This document shows, piece by piece, positions 54,510 through 64,000 of a DNA stretch of 64,000 nt. Position numbers and translations under genes: made by a program. Source of the DNA: Hydractinia symbiolongicarpus (lineage: Eukaryota; Cnidaria; Hydrozoa; Anthoathecata; Hydractiniidae); contig NC_079876.1 of NCBI RefSeq assembly GCF_029227915.1, positions 4,094,001 to 4,158,000 on the forward strand. Direction: 5' to 3'. The notes under the pieces are model-generated. The model saw only the letters and a program-made list of their open reading frames with translations. It made no database searches and was not told the DNA's origin. The first letter of the stretch is position 1. Every line of letters begins with the position of its first letter.

Positions 54510-56436
54510 GTTTTTAAAAATTTCGCTATTTCTTCAGCGCGCGATAACGGCTAGGACTGGTCACACGGTAAAGAATGATTTATTTATCTAAATTTTAAAA
54601 TGAAGCGCTACCACAGCGCCCAGTGTAATCGCTCAGTTCCGGCAATCATGTCAAATTAAGATGAATGTTATTTCTTGGAGTCCAATTGTCTCATTTATCA
54701 AATTTATCAGGTCACAGTCCAAAGTTAGTTCAATTAAGTCCCACAGTCAATCGTTTCATTGTTAAAAGCTATGCAACCTAGTAATATCAGAAAAATATCG
54801 CTAAATACATGTTAGTACGATTATGTGACCCAACCGTTGTAACTCACACGGACTGACACCGTTAGAAAGTCAATGAAATGTAGTTTTTGAAACTTTCGCT
54901 ATTTCTTCAGCGCGCGATAACGGCTAGGATTGGTCACACGGTAAAGAATGATTTATTTATCTAAATTTTTAAATGAAGCGCTACCACAGCGCCAAGTGTA
55001 ATCGCTGAGTACCGGCAATCATGTCAAATTAAGATGAATGTTATTTCTTGGAGTCCAATTGTCTCATTTATCACATTTATCAGGTCACAGTCCAAAGTTA
55101 GTTCAATTAAGTCCCACATACAATTGTTTCACTGTTAAAAGCGATGAAACCTAGTAATATCAGATAAATATCGCTAAATACATGTTGGTACGAATATATG
55201 ACCCAACCGTTGTAACTCAAACGGACTGACATCGATAGAAAGTCCGTGAAAAGTAGTATTTGAAACTGTCTCTATTTCTTCAGCGCGCGCTAACGGCTAG
55301 GATTTGTCCCACGGTTGAAAAGTGACTTTTTATCTTAATTTTCAAATGAAGCGCTACCACTGGGACCAGTGTAATCGCTGAGTTGTGGCAATCATGTCAA
55401 ATTAAGAAGAATGTTATTTCTTGGAGTCCAATTGTCTTAATTTTTCATTTATAAAGTCACAGCCCAGAACCAGTTCAATTAAGTCCCACAGTCAATCGTT
55501 TTACTGTTAAAAGCAATACAACCTAGTAATACCGGACAGATATCACGAAATACATGTTGGTACGAATATGTGACTCAACCGTTGTAATACAAACGGATTG
55601 ATACTGTTAGAAAGTCAATGAAATGTATTTTTTGAAACTGTCTCTATTTCTTCAGCGCGGGATAACGGCTAGGATTGGTCCCACAGTAAAGAATGACTTA
55701 TTTATCTAAATTTTTAAATGAAGCGCTACCACAGCGCCCAGTGTAATCGCTGAGTTCCGGCAATCATGTCAAATTAAGAAGAATGTTTTTTCTTGGAGTC
55801 CAATTGTCTCACTTATAACATTTATAACGTCACAGTCCAAAATGAGCTCAATTTTTTCCCACAGTCAATCGTTTCACTGTTAAAAGCAATGCAACCTATT
55901 AATATGAGAAAAATATCGCCTAATGCATGTTTGTACGAATACGTGACACAAACGTTGTAACTCAAACGGACTGATACTGTTAGAAAGTCATTGAAATGTA
56001 GTTCTTGAAGCTGTCAATATTTCCTCAGCGCGTCCTAACGGCTACGATTTGTCCCACAGTACAAAATGACTTATTTATCTAAATTTTTAAATAAAGCGCT
56101 ACCACAGCGGCCAGTGTAATCGCTGAGTTCCGGCAATCACGCCAAATTAAAAAGAATGTTATTTCTTGGAGACCAATTGTCTCATATATCAAATTTATCA
56201 GGTCACAGTCCAAAGTTAGTTCAATTAAGTCCCACAGTCAATCGGTTCATTGTTAAAAGCTATGCAACCTAGTAATCTCAGAAAAATATCGCTAAATACA
56301 TGTTAGTACGATTATGTGACTCAACCGTTGTAACACAAACGGATTGACACTTTTAGAAAGTCAATGAAATGTAGTTTTTGAAACTGTCTCTATTTCTTCA
56401 GCGCGGGATAACAGCTAGGAGTGGTTCCACAGTATA

Positions 56437-58672
56437 GAATGACTTATTCATCTAAATTTTTAAATGAAGAGCTACCACAGCGCCCAGTGTAATCGCTGAG
56501 TTCCGGCAATCATGTCAAATTAAGAAGAATGTTATTTCTTGGAGTCCAATTGTCTCACTTATAACATTTATAACGTCACAGTCCAAAATCAGTTCAATTT
56601 AGTCCCACAGTCAATCGTTTCACTGTTAAAAGCAATGCAACCTATTAATATGAGAAAAATATCGCTAAATGCATGTTTATACGAATATGTGACCCAACCG
56701 TTGTAACTCAAACGGACTGACACCGTTAGAAAGGAAATGAAATGTAATTTTTAAACCTTTCGCTATTTCTTCAGCGCGCGATAACGGCTAGGATTGGTCA
56801 CACGGTAATGAATGATTTATTTATCTAAATTTTTAAATGAAGCGCTACCACAGCGCCCAGTGTAATCGCTGAGTTCCGGCAATCACACCAAATTAAGAAG
56901 AATGTTTTTTCTTGGAGTCCAATTGTCTCATTTATCACATTTATCAGGTCACAGTCCAAAGTTAGTTCAATTAAGTCCCACATACAATTGTTTCACTGTT
57001 AAAAGCGATGAAACCTAGTAATATCAGATAAATATCGCTAAATACATGTTGGTACGAATATATGACCCAATCGTTGTAACTCAAACGGACTGACATCGAT
57101 AGAAAGTCCGTGAAAAGTAGTATTTGAAACTGTCTCTATTTCTTCAGCGCGCGCTAACGGCTAGGATTTGTCCCACCGTTGAAAAGTGACTTTTTATCTT
57201 AATTTTCAAATGAAGCGCTACCACTGGGACCAGTGTAATCGCTGAGTTGTGGCAATCATGTCAAATTAAGAAGAATGTTATTTCTTGGAGTCCAATTGTC
57301 TTACTTTTTCATTTATAAAGTCACAGCCCAGAACCAGTTCAATTAAGTCCCACAGTCAATCGTTTTACTGTTAAAAGCAATACAACCTAGTAATACCGGA
57401 CAGATATCACGAAATACATGTTGGTACGAATATGTGACTCAACCGTTGTAATACAAACGGATTGATACTGTTAGAAAGTCAATGAAATGTATTTTTTGAA
57501 ACTGTCTCTATTTCTTCAGCGCGGGATAACGGCTAGGATTGGTCCCACAGTAAAGAATGACTTATTCATCTAAATTTTTAAATGAAGAGCTACCACAGCG
57601 CCCAGTGTAATCGCTGAGTTCCGGCAATCATGTCAAATTAAGAAGAATGTTATTTCTTGGAGTCCAATTGTCTCACTTATAACATTTATAACGTCACAGT
57701 CCAAAATCAGTTCAATTTAGTCCCACAGTCAATCGTTTCACTGTTAAAAGCAATGCAACCTATTAATATGAGAAAAATATCGCTAAATGCATGTTTATAC
57801 GAATATGTGACCCAACCGTTGTAACTCAAACGGACTGACACCGTTAGAAAGGAAATGAAATGTAATTTTTAAACCTTTCGCTATTTCTTCAGCGCGCGAT
57901 AACGGCTAGGATTGGTCACACGGTAATGAATGATTTATTTATCTAAATTTTTAAATGAAGCGCTACCACAGCGCCCAGTGTAATCGCTGAGTTCCGGCAA
58001 TCACACCAAATTAAGAAGAATGTTTTTTCTTGGAGTCCAATTGTCTCATTTATCACATTTATCAGGTCACAGTCCAAAGTTAGTTCAATTAAGTCCCACA
58101 TACAATTGTTTCACTGTTAAAAGCGATGAAACCTAGTAATATCAGATAAATATCGCTAAATACATGTTGGTACGAATATATGACCCAATCGTTGTAACTC
58201 AAACGGACTGACATCGATAGAAAGTCCGTGAAAAGTAGTATTTGAAACTGTCTCTATTTCTTCAGCGCGCGCTAACGGCTAGGATTTGTCCCACCGTTGA
58301 AAAGTGACTTTTTATCTTAATTTTCAAATGAAGCGCTACCACTGGGACCAGTGTAATCGCTGAGTTGTGGCAATCATGTCAAATTAAGAAGAATGTTATT
58401 TCTTGGAGTCCAATTGTCTTACTTTTTCATTTATAAAGTCACAGCCCAGAACCAGTTCAATTAAGTCCCACAGTCAATCGTTTTACTGTTAAAAGCAATA
58501 CAACCTAGTAATACCGGACAGATATCACGAAATACATGTTGGTACGAATATGTGACTCAACCGTTGTAATACAAACGGATTGATACTGTTAGAAAGTCAA
58601 TGAAATGTATTTTTTGAAACTGTCTCTATTTCTTCAGCGCGGGATAACGGCTAGGATTGGTCCCACAGTAAA
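56437..58672 (+). repeat. Exact-looking 1,118-bp trimer tandem duplication
   Basis: Copies are 56437-57554 and 57555-58672. Rare variants are shared at 1,118-bp spacing: gcatgtttatac at 56671/57789 and tcccaccgttg at 57171/58289, together with gacccaatcgttg. I saw no difference between copies in the stretches compared. The joint lies in the common text gaatgactta: copy 1 enters it from gtatagaatg and copy 2 from gtaaagaatg, as expected from one unequal crossover. Confidence 0.92.
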
Positions 58673-60810
58673 GAATGACTTATTTATCTAAATTTTTAAA
58701 TGAAGCGCTACCACAGCGCCCAGTGTAATCGCTGAGTTCCGGCAATCATGTCAAATTAAGAAGAATGTTTTTTCTTGGAGTCCAATTGTCTCACTTATAA
58801 CATTTATAACGTCACAGTCCAAAATCAGCTCAATTTTTTCCCACAGTCAATCGTTTCACTGTTAAAAGCAATGCAACCTATTAATATGAGAAAAATATCA
58901 CCTAATGCATGTTTGTACGAATACGTGACACAAACGTTGTAACTCAAACGGACTGATACTGTTAGAAAGTCATTGAAATGTAGTTCTTGAAGCTGTCAAT
59001 ATTTCCTCAGCGCGTCCTAACGGCTACGATTTGTCCCACAGTACAAAATGACTTATTTATCTAAATTTTTAAATAAAGCGCTACCACAGCGGCCAGTGTA
59101 ATCGCTGAGTTCCGGCAATCACGCCAAATTAAAAAGAATGTTATTTCTTGGAGACCAATTGTCTCATTTATCAAATTTATCAGGTCACAGTCCAAATTTA
59201 GTTCAATTAAGTCCCACAGTCAATCGGTTCATTGTTAAAAGCTATGCAACCTAGTAATCTCAGAAAAATATCGCTAAATACATGTTAGTACGATTATGTG
59301 ACTCAACCGTTGTAACACAAACGGATTGACACTTTTAGAAAGTCAATGAAATGTAGTTTTTGAAACTGTCTCTATTTCTTCAGCGCGGGATAACAGCTAG
59401 GAGTGGTCCCACAGTATAGAATGACTTATTCATCTAAATTTTTAAATGAAGAGCTACCACAGCGCCCAGTGTAATCGCTGAGTTCCGGCAATCATGTCAA
59501 ATTAAGAAGAATGTTATTTCTTGGAGTCCAATTGTCTCACTTATAACATTTATAACGTCACAGTCTAAAATCAGTTCAATTTAGTCCCACAGTCAATCGT
59601 TTCACTGTTAAAAGCAATGCAACCTATTAATATGAGAAAAATATCGCTAAATGCATGTTTGTACGAATATGTGACCCAACCGTTGTAACTCAAACGGACT
59701 GACACCGTTAGAAAGGAAATGAAATGTAATTTTTAAACCTTTCGCTATTTCTTCAGCGCGCGATAACGGCTAGGATTGGTCACACGGTAATGAATGATTT
59801 ATTTATCTAAATTTTTAAATGAAGCGCTACCACAGCGCCCAGTGTAATCGCTGAGTTCCGGCAATCACACCAAATTAAGAAGAATGTTTTTTCTTGGAGT
59901 CCAATTGTCTCATTTATCAGGTCACAGTCCAAAGTTAGTTCAATTAAGTCCCACAGTCAATCGTTTCACTGTTAAAAGCGATGCAATCTAGTAATATCAG
60001 ATAAATATCGCTAAATACATGTTGGTACGAATATGTGACCCAACCGTTGTAACTCAAACGGACTGACATCGATAGAAAGACCGTGAAAAGTAGTATTTGA
60101 AACTGTCTCTATTTCTTCAGCGCGCGCTAACGGCTAGGATTCGTCCCACGGTTAAAAAGTGACTTTTTTATCCTAATTTTCAAATGAAGCACTACCACAG
60201 CGCCCAATGTAATCGCTCAGTTTCGGCAATCATGTCAAATTAAGATGAATGTTATTTCTTGGAGTTCAATTGTCTCATTTATCACATTTATCAGGTCACA
60301 GTCCAAAGTTAGTTCAATTAAGTCCCACAGTCAATCGTTTCACTGTTAAAAGCGATACAATCTAGTAATACCGGAAAGATATCACGAAATACATGTTGGT
60401 ACAAATATGTGACTCAACCGTTGTAACACAAACGGATTGACACTGTTAGAAAGTCAATGAAATGTAGTTTTTGAAACTGTCTCTATTTCTTCAGCGCGGG
60501 ATAACAGCTAGGATTGGTCACACGGTAAAGAATGACTTATTTATCTAAATTTTTAAATGAAGCGCTACCACAGCGCCCAGTGTAATCGCTGAGTTCCGGA
60601 ATCACACCAAATTAAGAAGAAAGTTTTTTCTTGGAGTCCAATTGTCTCATTTATCACATTTATCAGGTCACAGTCCAAAGTTAGTTCAATTAAGTCCCAC
60701 AGTCAATCGTTTCATTGTTAAAAGCGATGCAATCTAGTAATACCGTAAAGATATCACGAAATACATGTTGGTACAAATATGTGACTTAACCGTTGTAACA
60801 CAAGCGGATT
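58673..60810 (+). repeat. Satellite monomers, continuation of the 51-59 kb pattern
   Basis: About six monomers repeating the order seen after 55.7 kb and then turning to the gacatcgatagaaagacc / gcactaccacagcgcc types known from 29.7-30.4 and 33.0-33.9 kb. It includes the 9-bp contraction at 59911. No gene is seen. Confidence 0.85.
59911..59921 (+). repeat. 9-bp tandem repeat contracted from two copies to one
   Basis: Most monomers of this type read catttatca twice in a row before ggtcacag. Here only one copy is present. The loss of exactly one 9-bp repeat is typical of replication slippage. Confidence 0.9.
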
Positions 60811-62357
60811 GACATCGATAGAAAGACCGTGAAAAGTTGTATTTGAAACTGTATCTATTTCTTCAGCGCGCGCTAACGGCTAGGATTCGTCCCACGGTTA
60901 AAAAGTGACTTTTTTATCTTAATTTTCAAATGAAGCACTACCACAGCGCCCAGTGTAATCGCTCAGTTTCGGCAATCATGTCAAATTAAGATGAATGTTG
61001 TTTCTTGGAGTTCCATTGTCTCATTTATCACATTTATCAGGTCACAGTCCAAAGTTAGTTCAATTAAGTCCCACAGTCAATCGTTTCACTGTTAAAAGCG
61101 ATACAATCTAGTAATACCGGAAAGATATCACGAAATACATGTTGCTACAAATATGTGACTCAACTGTTGTAACACAAACGGATTGACACTGTTAGAAAGT
61201 CAATGAAATGTAGTTTTTGAAACTGTCTCTATTTCTTCAGCGCCTCCTAACGGCTACGATTTGTCCAACAGTACACAATGACGTATTTATCTACATTTTT
61301 AAATGAAGCGCTACCACAGCGGCCAGTGGAATCGCTGAGTTCCGGCAATCACGTCAAATTAAGAAGAATGTTATTTCTTGGAGTCCAATTGTCTCATTTA
61401 TCAAATTTATCAGGTCACAGTCCAAAGTTAGTTCAATTAAGTCCCACAGTCAATCGTTTCACTGTTAAAAGCGATACAACCTAGTAATACCAGAAAGATA
61501 TCACGAAATACATGTTGGTACGAATATGTGACTCAACCGTTGTTACACAAACTGATTGATACTGTTAGAAAGTCAATGAAATGTAGTTTTTGAAACTGTC
61601 TCTAATTCTTCAGCGCGGGATAACGGCTAGGATTGGTCACACGGTAATGAATGATTTAATTATCTAAATTTTTAAATGAAGCGCTACCACAGCGCCCAGT
61701 GTAATCGCTGAGTTCCGGCAATCACACCAAATTAAGAAGAATGTTTTTTCTTGGAGTCCAATTGTCTCATTTATCACATTTATCAGGTCACAGTCCAAAG
61801 TTAGTTCAATTAAGTCCCACAGTCAATCGTTTCACTGTTAAAAGCGATGCAATCTAGTAATATCAGATAAATATCGCTAAATACATGTTGGTACGAATAT
61901 GTGACCCAACCGTTGTAACTCAAACGGACTGACATCGATAGAAAGACCGTGAAAAGTAGTATTTGAAACTGTCTCTATTTCTTCAGCGCGCGCTAACGGC
62001 TAGGATTCGTCCCACGGTTAAAAAGTGACTTTTTTATCTTAATTTTCAAATGAAGCACTACCACAGCGCCCAGTGTAATCGCTCAGTTTCGGCAATCATG
62101 TCAAATTAAGATGAATGTTGTTTCTTGGAGTTCCATTGTCTCATTTATCACATTTATCAGGTCACAGTCCAAAGTTAGTTCAATTAAGTCCCACAGTCAA
62201 TCGTTTCACTGTTAAAAGCGATACAATCTAGTAATACCGGAAAGATATCACGAAATACATGTTGGTACAAATATGTGACTCAACTGTTGTAACACAAACG
62301 GATTGACACTGTTAGAAAGTCAATGAAATGTAGTTTTTGAAACTGTCTCTATTTCTT
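60811..62357 (+). repeat. Partial trimer repeat, 427-bp shared segment at +1,120 bp
   Basis: 60811-61237 matches 61931-62357 (gacatcgata at 60811/61931; rare atgaatgttgtttcttgg with ttccattgtc at 60991/62111). After cttcagcgc the first copy continues as cctcctaacgg and the second as gggataatgg. The first is thus a hybrid monomer with its crossover in the shared cagcgc box. Confidence 0.88.
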
Positions 62358-64000
62358 CAGCGCGGGATAATGGCTAGGATTGGTCCCACAGTAAAAAGTG
62401 TCTTTTTTATCTTAATTTTCAAATGAAGCGCTACCACAGCGCCCAGTGTAATCGCTGAGTTTCGGCAATCATGTCAAATTAAGAAGAATGTTATTTCTTG
62501 GAGTCCAATTGTCTCACTTATAACATTTATAACGTCACAGTCCAAAATTAGTTCAATTTAGTCCCACAGTCAATCGTTTCACTGTTAAAAGCAATGCAAC
62601 CTATTAATATGGGAAAAATATCGCTAAATGCATGTTTGTACGAATATGTGACACAAACGTTCTAACTCAAATGGATTGATACTGTTAGAAAGTCATTGAA
62701 ATGTAGTTCTTGAAGCTGTCAATATTTCTGCAGCGCCTCCTAACGGCTACGATTGGTCCAACAGTACAAAATGACGTATTTATCTACATTTTTAAATGAA
62801 GCGCTACCACAGCGGCCAGTGGAATCGCTGAGTTCCGGCAATCACGTCAAATTAAGAAGAATGTTATTTCTTGGAGTCCAATTGTCTCATTTATCAAATT
62901 TATCAGGTCACAGTCCAAAGTTAGTTCAATTAAGTCCCACAGTCAATCGTTTCACTGTTAAAAGCGATACAACCTAGTAATACCAGAAAGATATCACGAA
63001 ATACATGTTGGTACGAATATGTGACTCAACCGTTGTTACACAAACTGATTGATACTGTTAGAAAGTCAATGAAATGTAGTTTTTGAAACTGTCTCTAATT
63101 CTTCAGCGCGGGATAACGGCTAGGATTGGTCACACAGTAAAAAATGACTTATTCATCTAAATTTTTAAATAAAGCGCTACCACAGCGCCCAGTGTAATCG
63201 CTGAGTTCCGGCAATCATGTCAAATTAAGAAGAATGTTTTTTCTTGGAGTCCAATTGTCTTACTTATAACATTTATAACGTCACAGTCCAAAATCAGTTC
63301 AATTTTGTCCCACAGTCAATCGTTTCACTGTTAAAAGCAATGCAACCTATTAAATGAGAAAAATATCGCTTAATGCATGTTTGTACGAATATGTGACACA
63401 AACGTTGTAACTCAAATGGACTGATACTGTTAGAAAGTCATTGAAATGTAGTCCTTGAAGTTGTCAATATTTCTTCAGCGCGTCCTAACGGCTACGATTG
63501 GTCCCAGAGTACAAAATGACTTATTTATCTAAATTTTTAAATAAAGCGCTCCCACAGCGGCCAGTGTAATCGCTGAGTTCCGGCAATCACGTCAAATTAA
63601 GAAGAATGTTATTTCTTGGAGTCCAATAGTCTCATTTATCAAATTGATCAGGTCACAGTCCAAAGTTAGTTCAATTAAGTCCCACAGTCAACCGTTTCAT
63701 TGTTAAAAGCTATGCAACCTAGTAATATCAGAAAAATATCGCTAAATACATGTTAGTAGGATTATGTGACCCAACCGTTGTAACTCAAACGGACTGACAC
63801 CGTTAGAAAGTCAATGAAATGTAGTTTTTGAAACTTACGCTATTTCTTCAGCGCGCGATAACGGCTACGATTGGTCACACGGTAAAGAATGATTTATTTA
63901 TCTAAATTTTTAAATGAAGCGCTACTACAGCGCCCAGTGTAATCGCTCAGTTCCGGCAATCATGTGAAATTAAGATGAATGTTATTTCTTGGAGTTCAAT
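62358..64000 (+). repeat. Satellite monomers matching 31.6-32.4 kb, then array edge of window
   Basis: The rare gataatggct with aaaaagtgtct at 62366 matches 31641, and the marker monomer at 62753 matches 32028, both at 30,725 bp. From about 63.1 kb the monomers are ordinary subfamilies. The array runs off the window end within a monomer. Confidence 0.88.

Larger units (their letters stand above)
51000..56436 (+). repeat. Relative of the 22-29 kb nonamer block
   Basis: Monomer order and private forms parallel the 3,159-bp HOR: the cggataacag / gatatcacg units, the caccactgggaccag form, and the tcagctcaattttttccc form. The markers cagctaggagtggttcc lie near 53176 and 56411, 3,235 bp apart, which equals nine monomers minus a 98-bp and a 22-bp deletion. 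It is more rearranged than the 22-29 kb block. Confidence 0.85.
1..64000. repeat. Satellite DNA array, ~373-bp monomer, ~172 tandem copies
   Basis: The same 373-bp unit recurs across the whole window in one orientation. In the first monomers the phase point (the g of gtttttgaaac or gtatttgaaac) lies at 1, 374, 747 and 1120, exactly 373 bp apart, and the phase holds with small indels to the last base. Landmarks in nearly every unit are cagcgcg, taacggct, gaagcgctaccaca, the block around gtcaaattaaga, ttggagtccaatt, gtcccaca, ttaaaagc and gaatatgtgac. There is no flanking unique DNA and no inserted element. The known behaviour of such arrays (tandem, AT-rich, HOR-forming) is that of centromeric or pericentromeric heterochromatin; that location is inferred. 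Because the array fills the window, all stretches without genes are satellite. Confidence 0.98.

Noticed and set aside
61278-62977. Two further open frames of 68 and 74 codons
   Set aside because: Same monomer position and the same gtggaatcg change as those at 32-43 kb; no coding evidence.
1-64000. CRISPR array
   Set aside because: The repeat is continuous at 373 bp, with no short repeat separated by unique spacers, and no cas-like gene.
1-64000. Transposable element, rRNA, tRNA or other RNA gene
   Set aside because: No terminal repeats, target-site duplications, coding domains or cloverleaf-like segments were noticed; every part I read fits the satellite monomer.
1-64000. Known named satellite (human alpha, Drosophila 359-bp, Tribolium ~360-bp)
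   Set aside because: Alpha satellite has a 171-bp unit, and I do not recognise this sequence as the insect satellites of similar length. Without a database search no name can be given.

Overview
The whole window is one eukaryotic satellite-DNA array. From base 1 to base 64,000 it consists of head-to-tail, same-orientation copies of a monomer of about 373 bp, roughly 172 in all. No unique flanking sequence is visible at either end, so the array continues past both edges. I see no protein-coding gene, RNA gene, transposon or CRISPR array. The few short open frames are accidents of the repeat. One monomer counted by hand (34593-34965) is 36.7% G+C with 14 CpG, close to expectation. CpG is therefore not depleted, which argues against a heavily CpG-methylated genome such as a vertebrate or most plants. 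An invertebrate, perhaps an insect, fits, but the species cannot be fixed from sequence alone. The setting is probably centromeric or pericentromeric heterochromatin; this is inference.

The monomers belong to several recognisable subfamilies, arranged in higher-order repeats (HORs) that change along the window. (1) 1-3160: a 1,119-bp trimer, about 2.8 near-identical copies. (2) about 4600-9170: a 2,234-bp hexamer, two copies plus a start of a third, with an internal dimer. (3) 10204-12441: a 1,119-bp trimer twice, then reshuffled blocks to about 17.3 kb that repeat earlier segments at offsets of 4,845 and 3,726 bp. (4) about 17.3-22.3 kb: a mosaic without a clear HOR. (5) about 22.29-28.84 kb: a 3,159-bp nonamer twice plus a partial third copy, each full copy carrying two monomers shortened to 275 bp. 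(6) 28.9-31.7 kb: mixed monomers with a local one-monomer duplication. (7) about 31.74-40.43 kb: a 2,238/2,239-bp hexamer, the most regular block. (8) 40.4-51 kb: mixed, more diverged monomers. (9) 51-60 kb: relatives of block 5, with an apparently very recent exact 1,118-bp tandem duplication at 56437-58672. (10) 60-64 kb: relatives of blocks 6 and 7.

At the largest scale, 22-33 kb and 51-63 kb are broadly collinear at offsets of 28.3-30.7 kb, so there is a repeat-of-repeats level above the HORs. At the smallest scale, the two halves of the 373-bp monomer share an ordered chain of short matches, suggesting an ancient dimer of two related units. Notable single events include a perfect 13-bp hairpin at 43032-43064 that looks like a template-switch mutation, a 98-bp internal deletion spread to six places by HOR amplification, and chimeric monomers marking crossover points. 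All comparisons were made by eye; identities are qualitative unless an offset is stated.
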